DNA from: Pezicula radicicola
Lineage: Eukaryota; Ascomycota; Leotiomycetes; Helotiales; Dermateaceae
Assembly (NCBI GenBank): GCA_003008705.1
Contig: PDUO01000110.1
Coordinates: forward strand, 16,732 to 80,731
Reading direction: 5' to 3'
Length of the DNA stretch: 64,000 nucleotides
Part shown: positions 1-11,780 of the stretch, piece by piece
How positions within the stretch are numbered: position 1 is the first letter of the stretch
Layout: each line of letters starts with the position of its first letter
Made by a program: the position numbers and the translations under genes
The notes under the pieces: generated by a model
Database searches by the model: none
The model's input: the letters and a program-made list of their open reading frames with translations, nothing else
Told to the model about the DNA's origin: nothing

Positions 1-263
1 TTTTCTAATATACTTTATAATCTTTAATAAAGATTTAATTATATTATAATCTTTTATAATTATTTAATATCTTTATAGTTTTTTATAAAGAGATAATTTA
101 ATTCTTTAAATTATAAGATTTTAATTTTAATACTTTATTTAATTTAAAAACTAATTTTATTAATTTAATAATAAATATTATATTAATTATAAATAAATCT
201 AAGTTTATAATCTATTAAAATAAATATAACTTATACTTAGTATTATATAATAATATAAATAAG
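1..263. repeat. AT-rich RIP-saturated block (left flank)
   Basis: Almost only A and T, with no open frame. Composition matches the block at 49802-56320. It ends abruptly at the left terminal inverted repeat of the candidate giant element, where normal-GC sequence starts. It is probably part of the same kind of RIPed retroelement; I cannot identify a protein in so short a piece. Confidence 0.8.
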
Positions 264-278
264 TAAACGACTAGACGG
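264..278 (+). repeat. Left terminal inverted repeat of the candidate element
   Basis: Reads TAAACGACTAGACGG exactly where AT-rich DNA gives way to normal GC. The reverse complement of 49787-49801 reads TAAACAACTAGATAG. They match at 12 of 15 bases, and the three differences (G/A, C/T, G/A) are the transitions RIP produces. Confidence 0.5.
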
Positions 279-353
279 CAAGCCCGCATCAGGAAACCGC
301 GACTGCCGCATCGGGCAAGGTGTGTGCACGGGCCGGCCGCCGCTTTTACAGGG

Positions 354-360
354 TATAAAA
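354..360 (+). promoter_or_regulatory. TATA box of the left-end MYB/SANT gene
   Basis: TATAAAA followed by a pyrimidine-rich leader (about 376-420) and an ATG at 574. Position and orientation fit the promoter of the plus-strand gene that follows. Confidence 0.4.
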
Positions 361-573
361 AAATCTCGCGACTCTATCGCTCGCTCATCCTCCTTCTTCT
401 TCCTTTTCCAACACCCCCTAAGCCTCTACCTTCGCGACGCTCGGTACTCGCTCTTCATATATACTCGCCTCTTCTGCCTAGACCCTATCCCTTCTTACTA
501 GGCTCCCCTGATGGGCTACGCTGTAGCTGAGAAGACCCGCTAGCGAGGTACGGGGTAGCTTCAACCAGAATTC

Positions 574-3500
574 ATGATCGCCCTCTCCGGCCTCGATACT
601 ACTGAGTAGCTATGATACGGATCCCCTTATATGTCTACTTTGTATTGGCTAAGTTATAAGCTCGACAGTGTCCAGACCCTCTCGTAATCTACCTCGTCGT
701 TGTACTATCACTACCTCTTACTATAGTGTACTCCGGAGACAGAGAGGCCGTGGACAAGGCCTACCCTCGTTGTAGTACAATAGCTAGTCGTAGAAATGCC
801 TCGAGACGACGTGGCCTGGCTTCTGTTGATTACGTGGCCCTGGGCTGATCCGAGGTAGTAGGATCATCCGAGGCTCTGCCAGGAGTATTACTTGGAGGAT
901 CTACTGAGGATCCACGAATTGGACCGCGCTAGCTATAGGATTGCCAGCTGAGGCGCCGGACGACGGGAGAGGCCTGGAATGTACCAATCTACCTGAAGCC
1001 TTCGGACGGGCGGAGAGGGCAATATCCGAAGTTATATACCCCCTCCTTGTACAACGATCGTCGCTCCTTCCTGCTCAGCTTTTCACGGCCTCACTGACGA
1101 TCGAGAGATGATACTGAGATCGACCGATCGTGGTATATAGCGAAGTAGGGGTAACGGCTATAGATGGGTATATTCCGGTATAAGAGTATAGGATTGATGG
1201 TATCAGGGCCTTATAGCTACGGCGGATCTCTCTACACAAGAGGGGCCAGTATTGATATCAAGGTATTTTTCACGGAGAGGGCGCCAGGAAGTAGGAGAGA
1301 GTAGTATAACATAGTATAGCACAGTAGGCTAGAGTGTGTATTCCAATTATACGAGGGTAGTACAAGAAGTCTACTTGAACTCTTCGATTTCCCTATCTCT
1401 GCCATCTCTCTATAGCCCAGTTATATAGCCAGTAGCCAGTAGAGAATTTCTCGACTACTCCCAACCATTTCTATATACTCGAGATAGCTACTTTTACTAA
1501 ACCGTATATTTATAAGCCAACTCCTCTGCGCTCCAAGAGTACAGTAACCTACCGTAAACCTACCCCGAAGTAAGTTAGTATTTTCGGTAAGCTCTAGTAT
1601 ATTAAACCAAATAATATAGTACTTAGTATACTACAACTAGTAGCTGATGATAATAGAGGCGACAGGCCTGGAATTCGAGGTATACTCTAAGGTCGAGATA
1701 TGTTTGGCTTGTAGTAACGGTAACTAACTTATGGAAATCTAAGTAGAGACGGGCACGGTCTATAACGGTAGTGGTAACGACGACAACGACCTTCCCACCG
1801 TCAAAGAGATATTGTATACCGCGCTACAGAAGGAGGGCTTTGCAATAGAGGATCGGTGTCCGGACAACACTACCTTCGGAGTTAGTGTAGAGGAGAGGGG
1901 CGGCTCTCTTAATGATAACGGGTCAGCACTAGGCGATAACTTAAGCGGTAGTCCAGGTGAGTACACCCACTATCCCCTACCGTGGAAGTAAACGACCAGT
2001 TCTTCTAATATAGCGTAGAAGGTCCAATTGTACTACTAGGCGATGACAACTTAAGTGCCTCTAAAGCCGAAGTTGATGACGGTGGTCTTTGTACCGAAAG
2101 TACACCGGCAGACAAGGGCCTTCTCAATAGCCCAGAGATAGCCATCGACTCGACAACTCCGGACCCTCCCAACTCCGATGTGTGGCACGATATTAATGAC
2201 TTACTCAAAACGGCGGAGTGCTTGCAGTACTCTGAACCAAAACCTTCGACGTCTAATTCTATACACCCTTATACTTCCTCCTCTTCCTATACCTTGAGCA
2301 AGCCATTGCACAACCATATCAGCGCAGCAGGCCAATGTACAGTCTACGCTAAATCTAAGGCCACGATATTCAACCCTACTCATCCTTGTAATCATACCCC
2401 GGACCATCTTCCTATAGATCAAAGCATAACAGACGAGCATAAGCTGGTCCGCCCTACACTGAATTCCGATATCTTTGATACAGAGGACCAGCAGGAGGAT
2501 AGGGGCTACGACAATGACAACGACAATGAGGACGGCAGGCAGCTACAGCAAGAGGTGAAAGAAGACATAGCAGCGACACTAATATTTAAAAAGGTTAGCG
2601 ATACCCATCTATCTAGCAAGAAGGATGAAAGCTTAAGGCTGGCCAACCACGATCTATCTCCAGAGCCGAGTCAGGATAAGGTAGGGAGCTATAGCAGTAG
2701 TTTCAATGACGATGAGCTTAATAGTAATCCCGTGTCGGTCGACGTTGATAGGGAACCACGTCCTATTAAGCGGAAATGATCATCCTTATCTAATAAACCA
2801 ATATACAAGAAGCGTAGAAGTTATCTTGAGTAGAGGTCTACTTCCTAACGTAGACCATATACCCAACTCTGTTAGCACTGTCCGAAATCATACTCCCCTC
2901 TTAATCATAGTTCAAGAGTCACTGTAGTATCTAGTGCCAAGGGTCGATTACCTTCGCTAGTACCTTCGACGCCATAAACCATATATACAGAGATATCATC
3001 TAACTATTACAGCCTTAGCCGATCATCTAGTGATATCTTACTGACGCTAACCGAGGTTACATTCCGTCCACACTCTATACATTACTACTCCTTCACAGCA
3101 GTGATCCGAGATAGTCGCGACGGGCGAGGAGTCTCTTTTAGCCAGCTTGCCCAACTCATCGAGAGCATTGGCTATATAGGGAAAATTAACGACTTCACCA
3201 TTAAGCCGATAGAGTAACATTCGTTCCTCTTGACTAGCTTTAGCCGGTATACCTTATCCCGACTCTCTAGTGGCACAATTTTTTCGCCTACCGTAGAGAC
3301 AAACCGTGTCTTTAACGACGCACTTTCAACTATACTTCAGTATAGTAAAGCCGTTGATGGTGGAGCTCTATTATCAGAAGGGAGTGAGCCGTCAAGTAGC
3401 GATGACGAGAGTGGTTTAAGCGATAGTGATCCTGATCTCAGCAGCGACGATAACGCGTATTCAAGTAAAAAAAAGCAGGGTCCCAGTACAAGGATGAATA

Positions 3501-3646
3501 TCCTATGGGAACCTGTAGACGAGCAGTGCTTGCTGGCGTACAAGAAAGAGGACAAGTCTTGGGACTGGATCTTCAGCAAGTTCCCAGGCAGGACTCCGGC
3601 CGCAGTACATACGCGCTGGACCATGGTACAGCGCAGAGTCAAATGA
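574..3646 (+). pseudogene. RIP-broken repeat-associated gene with C-terminal MYB/SANT domain
   Basis: From the ATG at 574 the plus strand keeps protein-like sequence for 3 kb but is cut by many TAG and TAA codons, with frame changes near 1740 and 1990. Clear stretches are 1743-1991, 2180-2779 and 3060-3646. At about 3214 the frame reads IE-stop-HSFLL, where the stop fits a CAA turned into TAA. The C-terminus is acidic and serine-rich and then shows a MYB/SANT repeat: W of ILWEPVDEQ, W of SWDWIF and the tail GRTPAAVHTRW (3500-3646), the spaced aromatic residues of a DNA-binding helix bundle. Similar proteins recur near transposons in Pezizomycotina as far as I recall. It reads inward from the left end of the candidate giant element, opposite the captain. 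Its role is unknown and it cannot make a full protein. Confidence 0.6.
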
Positions 3647-4403
3647 GCTTCCTCCCATAGGTGGACAGGCGGCAGCTCAAGCTCTTGTCCTTTGGTATAT
3701 GCTGTGACGAATGCATTTATCATCCCATCGTAGTGGAGGTTAATGTTGGAGGAGGTGGATGTGGTATTGTTTGTTGCCCCCAAATCCTGAGAAGAGTCGT
3801 TTGTTTATCGTGTTGACGTAGTGCGCTATTCTTAGTGCTCTATTTTGATCGTATGGAATTGTGTCCGTGACCTTTAGATAGAAAATATACCCTCTTCAAC
3901 CAGGAAATTGCGTTCCTTGCTTGTTTTGTACGTGATGTTTCTATGTGTCACCTGGTTGGATACCTCTTATCTCATGCTGTAAGGGGAAATCGAAGACTCA
4001 TTGGTAAAAGTCCAACATTACCCTCGAAGTAAGTCTTTAAAATGTTGAAAAGACGCTGTATAGTTATGCTAACATTACTAGTATTACATCAATCCGGAAA
4101 TTGTTCCAATCCCATCATCTAGGTCCGCTCGTTGCGATTTCTTATAGGATCCTCTAGCCATCCAGCAGCAGTACTATCCCAAACTCCTTGCGTTGCCGGC
4201 GGCGGGCACTGCAGACTGCACCTACCCTACTCCAAACTACCACAAAATCCACAACGCAAAACATGGGCCAGACCGCCGTTCTTACTGTATCTACAGTCAT
4301 CAAGGAATAACTGATCGCAGGATACGCCGATTGCCAAACTTAAGGAGGGTGTAGTACATCCCGATGTCTCCTACGGATACATGTTCGAAAATCCAGTAGA
4401 CAT
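3647..4403. other. Intergenic region, no gene recognised
   Basis: Only short open frames, none with recognisable protein character. It separates the left-end pseudogene from the 3' end of the WOPR gene. Base composition is ordinary, without the TA excess seen upstream. Confidence 0.6.
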
Positions 4404-5629
4404 CTATACTCCTTGCCATTCTTCTCCCGAAAAATTGTTTGCTGTATTTCTCTGTTTATAATCCTCCAATTGTAGGTCTTCATTGTTCAAGACCGGCTCA
4501 AGCATAGCTAGGTGGATGGAAGCTCGTTCAGCATACCAGTTTTGTTCCAGTCTCTTCCAGTCAGCATGCCAGTTTTGTTCCAGTCTCATCCAAAAGACTC
4601 TCTGCTCTTCGTACTCCTTCCCAACAAGACCGATACCCTGAAGTTTAATAATTCTGGGTTTGAAATAGTTAGTAAGATTAGAGTTTCGTAGGTTTGCTAC
4701 TTACAAGGTGCAGTTTGTTATTGCCTTGTTTACAGGATCTAGCAAGCTAACAGCAAATAACTTCCTCTCCCCTACGCACGCTCCTTGAAAAGAGCTGAAA
4801 GCGTTATAGAATTGGTGACATATCGGAGAGCAGGAATTATTATTAGAAATTTCCCAGTACGTTAGACCCTGTTGCTGTAGGGAACTGTTGTGAACACTGC
4901 CTTCGGGTGTTAAGATCACAAAGTCAAAAAAGCCAGTGTCTCCCTGCGAAAGCTGGCGGTTGCCTTCCATGGTCAGAGGCTGAAATTCTGTCAACTCAGT
5001 CTTGTTGAGGGGTATAATTTCGGGATTTACAGCTGGATCTCCCTGCGAAATCTGGCGGTTGTCTTCCATAGTTAGGGATTGCATGCTCATATCACACTAA
5101 GTTAATAGTGTTAGTTCCTATTAGTTGCCTTACTCGAATGACTCACCTTTGTCTTCGTATTTTTCTGAGTTTGAAAGACTAAGTTGTCGCGGGGAGTGAT
5201 ATACTGAAGGGTTGGACCGCATGAAGGCGTTTCGAACCTTTTGCTTAAAATATCGGCATCGGTGTAGTAGGAGACAACACGGTAGGTGTCACTGTTGAAT
5301 TTAACATAAAGAATCTTCTTTAAAAGGCCATTTTCCTGGATTAATTTTTTCCGACTCTTGCTAGCTTTAATTTGACGATAGAGCCTGAAACTTTGGAGAC
5401 GTCCGCCGCCATTCCAAGATAAACCATCAGTCCACCGTTGTATCGAGTCCTCTGGATCCTTGTAGACGAAGACATTTCCGGACTTGATTAAATCTCGATC
5501 TTTATTTCCTTCTAGTAGCCGAGGGATTAAATAGAGATAGCCAGAGAGGCAAGCTTCGACGATAATGAGAGCATCTTTTTCAGTGGCAATGTGGCCATAA
5601 AAGGTTGGCTGTAGCGAATTTGTCGTCAT
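4404..5629 (-). CDS. WOPR-domain (Gti1/Pac2 family) transcription regulator
   Basis: Three exons, complement(4404..4653, 4705..5096, 5147..5629), 374 aa. The introns (51 and 50 nt) have GTAAGT and GTGAGT donors, CTAAC branch sites and CAG/TAG acceptors, and the frame holds through both. The start is ATG at 5629; the open frame extends upstream only through a TTG codon. Residues 6-90 are a WOPRa region with LQPTFYGHI, EACLSG, DLIKSGNVFVY and RWTDGLSW. WOPRb follows at about 105-150 (VVSYYTDADIL). WOPR proteins (Wor1, Ryp1, Sge1) bind DNA and control morphology, secondary metabolism and virulence programmes. The C-terminal half is Q/N-rich and diverged, with a short duplicated LEQNW motif. No stops and no RIP signature, so it could be functional. 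A second, destroyed family member lies at 41903-42250. Target genes cannot be predicted. Confidence 0.85.
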
Positions 5630-5847
5630 ATCTACTAAACTCAATCGTAGTCACGTGGCTTTAGGTTGGGAGATATATTGGTGAAGTAGTTGTCGTTGAC
5701 TTGCAGGCGGTATTACTTTATATATTTATTGGAAAATGTCGGAAATGCAGCTTACATGTTGGTTTACATTAGGACAGTAAGGCAACGCATAAATGAGTTG
5801 GACGCCTGGTGAGTCTACATTTAGACAAACTAGCCAGGGTAGCTTAC

Positions 5848-5941
5848 CTTGAAATTTCGGATCCAAGTATGTTTCGTAGGTGCGCATTCCAGAATGGCCA
5901 CTATTTTCGTAACAGTACATGTACGGAAGCACTTTGAAAAT
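5848..5941 (-). other. Possible single exon of an unrecognised minus-strand gene
   Basis: Reads IFKVLPYMYCYENSGHSG and continues in frame, bounded by a GCAG acceptor and a GTAAGC donor. It codes well over about 30 residues, but I could not build a start, stop or neighbouring exons with confidence in 5650-6360. It may be a relic or part of a multi-exon gene divergent from its neighbours. Confidence 0.25.
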
Positions 5942-6366
5942 CTGCAGCTAACTGTACTAGGAGGGAAATGTAAGTGCTTCTTTTCTCTCACTTCTGTCGT
6001 GCCACGACGGTCGATAGAAGGTGCACGAAAGCAAGGCAGCTTATTTGGGATTAGAATAAGGAGCAACCACGCCCTGCTTTTGTTGTAGGATAGCAGCGGC
6101 TGTAGGTGCGTGCCAAAAACAGCAATAGTACCTCGTTCTTTTCCGGACCTCCTAAGGTACCCTATTATGTTTTCTTCGAGTCCCTACCTACTATTACAAT
6201 ATTGGGTGCTTTTTTTTTTTTTTGCGGAGTAGGATTTGAATAGTTTAAGTAATTTGCGACTTAGATTCCTCCTCGAGGAGTCGCCTTCTTGAATATCGCA
6301 TCCTCTATCGAAAGTTTCATAAGATCACTTTGGACATCTCCGTTAATAAAGTTCCCAAATAATAAC

Positions 6367-6645
6367 TTATAATAAACGTCTAGCTAGGCAGTCTACGCAG
6401 TCCGAGCTCTCGTGCTTACAATTATAACACAAATTATCTGCTGTGAACTCTCTCTTCTGGTCACAATAGCAGCAATAATATTTCCTTGTTCTCTTTCGCG
6501 GCTCTTTATGCACCCAGTTTGCCTTTCTTTGATCCTCCTCCTCCTTTAAAGCTCTTTTCTCCTCGACACGTGCTTCACCTAAATCATCGTCGCTTTTCCG
6601 TTTGCCTAAAGTTAGGCCCGTAGGAAGCCGGAGATGCTCTGACAT
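6367..6645 (-). CDS. Small putative zinc-binding protein
   Basis: An uninterrupted 92-aa frame starting with ATG. The first 50 residues are charged (K/E/R-rich). The C-terminus holds paired cysteines: CCYC (about 58-61), CYNC (73-76) and a final CVDC, the spacing of a small zinc ribbon or knuckle. I do not recognise the family; cysteine-paired small proteins of this kind occur in fungal accessory regions. It sits alone between the possible exon at 5.9 kb and the plus-strand ORF at 7.1 kb. It could be a complete small gene or the last exon of a larger one. No RIP-type stops. Confidence 0.45.
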   Translation of the reverse strand: MSEHLRLPTGLTLGKRKSDDDLGEARVEEKRALKEEEDQRKANWVHKEPRKRTRKYYCCYCDQKREFTADNLCYNCKHESSDCVDCLARRLL

Positions 6646-7072
6646 GGTATATCGCGTGTAGTTCTACGGTAGATGTCAGAAGTAGCTCTTAATAGTATAA
6701 TCCTGCATACCGTTATCAAGAATATAAAGCACACTGTTGCTATCCGCCGAGAAGTGATTCCGATGTTATACTAGTACTTATTAAATCGAATTTTCATTAT
6801 CTAGAGACCAAGATACTTACCGACAAAATCCAATAGTGTTGTACTGATTTTTTGTACCTAAAGAATTCCCTTAAAGGTCGCGGCCTTTACTCTAATGTTA
6901 GAACCTCAATGCTGCCTCTTTATGTTCTGGCGTATTCTAGGGAGAGCTGCGTTACGGACAATGATTGCTCGTCGCCCTATTTTTCTGAGTAGTATATAGC
7001 GAGCGCCTATGGTCTGTTGTCGGAATTTTTCATTCACCTCCCACACCTCAACTTCCTCTTACTACCAGTCTA

Positions 7073-7441
7073 ATGTCGAAAGAAGAGCTTCAGGAACGTA
7101 TGTGCGAAGCACTTATAGCCTTTGAAAACAAGCATGGCTATACCCTCTTTCCTTATAAGGTTAACCCTATCACAGGTAATCTCGTCTTCTTGACTATAAG
7201 ATTCAATAAGCTGAAATCTGTAGGGAAAATGAAGATGAAAGAATATTCTGCTATGTTCGCTCGCTATTTGGAAGCGACGCCAACGCAAAAAGAGAAATTT
7301 TGTAAGGGCCTTCAGCTTCAAGGAGGTTTCATAGAGGAGGAAATGGAGGAATATGGCTTTGGGAAAACCCAAGACAGCGTATATGTGCCACTGTCTACAT
7401 GGAAGCGTATCAAATGGGCTTTCACACATGAGAAGAGATAG
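7073..7441 (+). CDS. Hypothetical protein, 122 aa
   Basis: Single exon, ATG start, no internal stop. The protein is mixed alpha/beta in character and rich in lysine and glutamate, with no signal peptide, membrane segment or motif I recognise. Upstream sequence is pyrimidine-rich (about 7025-7070), as is common for fungal leaders. The overlapping antisense frame of similar length looks less protein-like (F/L/R-rich), so I prefer this strand. Function unknown; it could be lineage-specific cargo. Confidence 0.4.
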   Translation: MSKEELQERMCEALIAFENKHGYTLFPYKVNPITGNLVFLTIRFNKLKSVGKMKMKEYSAMFARYLEATPTQKEKFCKGLQLQGGFIEEEMEEYGFGKTQDSVYVPLSTWKRIKWAFTHEKR

Positions 7442-7710
7442 GGTTCAACTTGAGGTTAGAAGAGGGTTTTGAAGGGGTATCTCGACTTCATGTAGCTGGG
7501 TTTACCTTTCCGTAGCTGAAGTTCATTCGTCTTGTGTAGGGGAAGAGATTTTCTAAGTCAAGTCCGAGGAGATCGAGCACCATAGCACCTGTAGTCAGGC
7601 GACGAATCAACAAAAATATGAAGTATATAGGTAATTTGAGTGAGAACTTGAATTGTTTGACCTTCGAAAATAGAGGGTACTGGAAGAACTTTGTATATAT
7701 AGCCTGCTCT

Positions 7711-8366
7711 TCACTCATTACTGTAGATACTTCCCAGGTCTCGAAGTGCTGTCAGTCCAAACGCTGTGCCAATAATTACACGGTCCTCCACCTCACTGGC
7801 TCGTTCGTGGGGGTACTTCAAAACTCTTATATCAATTCCAGTCCAGTAGCACTTAAACATCCAGTAGAAATGCATCGCGAGTTGACCATCTCCGATGTCT
7901 TCGTCGTAATCCTCCATAATATTACGCAGGCGTACAAGCTGAGCACAGAATTCGTTACGCTGGATATTTTCTCTGCAAAAAACACCCGGTCTGGGTAGTA
8001 CGTCTACAAAACTGATTTTCTGTCAGCAAATTTCAAGTAAGCGCTTGCTTTGTCTTACATTTGTCGCTCTTCTTTACCTCTACCAAATTGCCAAATACAT
8101 CTCTCGCCAAATTGACAGTTCTCTTGTGCAAGCTCAACGAGGAATGTCCAGTCTTTGTCCTGGACCATTAAATTGTCTTTGGATAGCGGTTTCATATCAT
8201 AATTCATAGCCTCGATGGTTGATTTGTGTGTGCATAGGTTGGTAAAGGAAGCAAAGTGTAGCATGATAGACGAAAGAGAAGCTCCTTGCTTGGGGCGTGA
8301 AACGTATCCTAGTGTTGTCTGGCTCATGCTCGACCAGACCTTTACCGCGTAAAAAGGGTGGTCCAT
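7711..8366 (-). CDS. Hypothetical protein, two exons, 189 aa
   Basis: complement(7711..7972, 8059..8366). The ATG at 8366 opens exon 1. The 86-nt intron has a GTAAGA donor and a TTTTTTGCAG acceptor, and the join preserves frame (GKEERQ then IENIQRN). Exon 2 reads through LRNIMEDYDED to SIYSNE and a TGA. I recognise no domain; the protein is soluble-looking and tryptophan-containing. A further open frame at 7488-7718 on the same strand overlaps the end and may be an alternative last exon, so the C-terminus is uncertain. Confidence 0.4.
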
Positions 8367-8439
8367 ATTTTCGGTTTGTGATAGTGATGCTAGATAATTG
8401 AGGGGATGAAGACAAATATATATTCACTCTCTGCGCCTC

Positions 8440-10139
8440 ATAAATTTGCTAGCTTTCTAAGGATATGCGCTAATTCGATGAAGTTCCTCGTTCTGCTCCA
8501 GCAGGACAGCAACAAGTAAGAAAAGCATAGCCATGTAAGGGATTTAGGATGAGGCATCAGCTAGCTTTAATTGGAATGAAAATGGCATTTTCTTGTCTTC
8601 TATACAAGGTGGTTGCTTCATAGTACCCGCTATATATGACTGAATGGAGTCATGGTATCGGCCAGAAGTCTAGTTAAAGCTAGGTATACATAGAAATGAA
8701 CGACTTCCCGTCGTATTGGCAGAGAAGCTGTTTGCCAGCAAAAGTCTCTCTCAGCTCCATCTCTGACACCGAGATGTGATGAATACAGCTTCCAATAATA
8801 TCAAATGTCCGGGACCCGCTACACCAGCTTCTCTCCTTTAAGTGAAGCGGTGTAATGGACACATCCCTCCTCCAAAGCCGCCACAACCAGGTGAAGAAGA
8901 GGGCGAAGAACCGCTTCCTTGAGAAGCTCCAAATTAATGATCTTCCTGCAGGAGAAGCAAATAGCATATCAAATGAGGCATCGACGCACTGTCCAGCCGC
9001 TGAGAGTTGGAATTTGCCTGATTTCTCGGAAATAATCCTGAGATAATCATCACAGATGAATAAGGATTCCCCCGAGTGAAGACATTTCCGACCCTACCAA
9101 AAATGAAGTTAGTGGGGCAATAAGAGAAGAGTAATGAAATTGCCTACCTCTATTAAAGACCGAGTACCTATGGTATCGTCAGATGACGAAATGCGGGAGC
9201 TGAATGTGGTATGATATGAGATCTATGCAGCACTGGTTAGCTGCGTATGTTCCCAGTAGTAATCGTGTTACTCACCTCCAAGGCCTTAAGACCTGCAGGA
9301 TTTTCAGGTTGCGAACAACCAGATGTGATAGAAGTCATAATATAGGAGCATCTACCTCTGCCTTGTACTTAGGGCAGGGGTGCAGTGAGAAATGAGCGGT
9401 TATGATTACTGAAGAACGAATTGAGGCAGACACTGTAGTGAACTGTAGAGTGAGGAGGATAACTGACTGGTTGCCTCGTTTTACAGAGCTTCTTATATAT
9501 TGAATTAGATCCAATTTCGAGCAGAAACATCAAAGATTCAAGACACACTAGTGCACACGAGTTGATCGAAGTCATTCACAACGGTAGAAGATCGGACTTA
9601 ACCAGACTCGTGGGAGAAGTATAGTCAACTACGCAAGAAAGGGAGGCGCGGACGTGGAGAGGAAAATTTGGCCTTGAGGAATTGAGATTTGGAGATGAAC
9701 GACCCGACTAGGTATTCATGCCATGCTCCTCAACTCTTTCTAGCTGTCTGAATCTGCCGGCTTGCAATATACGAAATCATGAAGCACGCAGATCAAAGTA
9801 GCAAGGTCAATAAAACGATAATTCAGGTGCTTGAAAGCAATGGGTCGAACTGCATGCATGTAGAACGCTGTTGAGGGGTACATGGTCATCTTTGTCAGGA
9901 TACGAAGCACGCTAATGACGGGGAACCTGGAAGGGCGTCTTAAAAAGACTGGTCGGCGGCTCGTATCGGGTTCGTTAGGTGCCGCAGTGTAGTCCCGCAT
10001 TAAGACGCTAAACCCATTATTGACTGTATTCTGTGTTGTCACAGCTTACAGCCAAATTGTAGACGAGAGGCTGTGCAGTATCAACTTGCGTCGACATTTT
10101 CGCACTCCTCACGATCTTTCCATAAACTTCAACATCGTG
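8440..10139. other. Region with only weak ORFs
   Basis: Contains a 63-aa plus-strand frame at 8855-9046 (ATG; basic N-terminus KKRAKNRFLEKLQ) and a minus-strand frame at 9740-10042 that starts at GTG. Neither has a recognisable domain or clear splice partners. They may be remnants or small lineage-specific genes. Nothing else identifiable. Confidence 0.4.
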
Positions 10140-11769
10140 ATGGGTCTTACAGCGAGTCGTCAGCTAGAGGCTGATTTGCATACCGTAAACATTGCTCAAA
10201 CTCCAAACGCTCTGTTTGAAAATGAAGATGTGAGCTACGTCCAGATCTCGAATTGATTGCACATCACTGAATGATCGATAGTATCTAATAAAGCTTGTAG
10301 ATATATGGAGAGAGCTGCCACCAACGTTTAAGAGCAGGTTACCCCGGAATGGATCGCCGCAAAAGCGGTCGAAGAGAGTCGACAGGCTGCCAAAGTTGGT
10401 GTCGAAAAGCAATATCAAGCTTCATCCATCTATTGAAAAGGATTACGACCGCTGGGCAGTGCATCCGTCGGAGGCCCTTCATCAGGCTATTGTCTCTGAG
10501 CCAGGATGTCTTCCATCAGAGGCAGTGTCCAAAACCTATCATCTTCTTATAAAGCTTGAGAGACAGCATATTGTCAACCTCATTCTTCACAGATTTCTGT
10601 GCATCAAATTGTACGAGCTGAAAGAGGCTTTCCATCGCAAACGACTCCGTGGATCGAAGCGAGATGAATTTCAACAGCTGATCTTGAACTCTGGCTTGAC
10701 CAATGATCAGAAGAATGAGGTCCCAAGGAATCTGGAAAGATGGACAAGAGCAGGCAAGAAATACTCAGCTATTGCAGCTAGCTTGAATGGAAAGGGTTCC
10801 ATGATACTTCTTCCAGATGACGTTTCTCAGCACGTGTAAGTTCTCGACGGTCTTTTCAAGGTTTATACTGAGACAGACAGATTGGAGGACCTGCTCCCCA
10901 ATAGTGGGCCTGAATATGACGAGATGATGGTGCATCTCAAACGCCGAGGAATTTGTGAGGAAGCTAGGAGGCTATTGGCCAACGATGTCGCTGCTGGGAT
11001 CGAGAAGGCGATAGATATTGATTTGGGGTTTTATCAATATGAACCGGAGAGGACATCCAAGAGTCGCAACAGCAACCAGATCAGCATACCCCCCGAGGAA
11101 GATTTAGGAGAGAGTGGCAGGAATCAACGATCGAGGTTGCTGTCCAAGGCAACATCGGTACCCATCGAAAATCCTCTATCAGACAATACTAGGACTTCCC
11201 CTAGCGCAATGAATGAAGCAGAAGAAGAAACAAACAGGGTCGTGGATGATCTTGGTCAACAAGCTCATATCCAGGGATGGGCAGAGAATCAAACAGGTCT
11301 CTACCGGCATTCATCTCGCCCTCTAGATAAATGTTGACCTTTTTCTAGAAGTCCAATCGGCACAAGCTGATGCAACTACAGCAACTTTCAATACTACAAT
11401 ATCACAAAGTATGGAAAGCTATGACGCAGGTAAGGAAATTGTAGGCAACATGTTCGAACTAGGGCTGAAAAGACAGGTGCTACATTTTATCCAGGAGGCA
11501 TCTCCAACCAAATGCAGAGCTCACTTGTCTCAGCTCCTTCGTCCATCCCATCTATGAACAACCCCCAAAATGGATTCGATTATATTTTTCAATCTTCTAC
11601 CATCATTCCGCCCACTTTCTCGCCCCAAAACACGTTCGACTATATCTGGCAGTCTTCTACCACTGTTCCAATCACAATACAACCTCCCGAGGCGTTTGAT
11701 AAAATATGGGATGTATCTCCACCGATTCACTTTCCAAACAACAATCTCAACACCTTCCATTGGACATGA
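10140..11769 (+). CDS. Hypothetical multi-exon gene with C-terminal FDYIW repeats; possible frameshift
   Basis: Proposed exons: 10140-10228, 10338-10835, 10881-11296, 11349-11429, 11477-11769. The intron at 10836-10880 (GTAAGT, 45 nt) and the one at 11430-11476 (GTAAGG) are convincing. The intron at 11297-11348 uses a weak GTCTCT donor but restores frame. Early exons read frame 0 (MGLTASRQLEAD, then VTPEWIAAKAVEESRQ), while the body from about 10420 reads frame +1 (LHPSIEKDYDRWAVHPSEAL). So either a short intron was missed or there is a one-base frameshift. The C-terminus has three imperfect repeats of about 20 aa around FDYIFQSST, FDYIWQSST and FDKIWDVS, rich in S/T/P/N. No domain recognised. 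Gene character is good, but the exact model and its integrity are uncertain. Confidence 0.45.
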
Positions 11770-11780
11770 GATCCATGTGC

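Noticed and set aside
10396..10396. Apparent start of a 147-aa protein at 10396
   Set aside because: The codon is TTG inside a longer spliced gene, not a real start.
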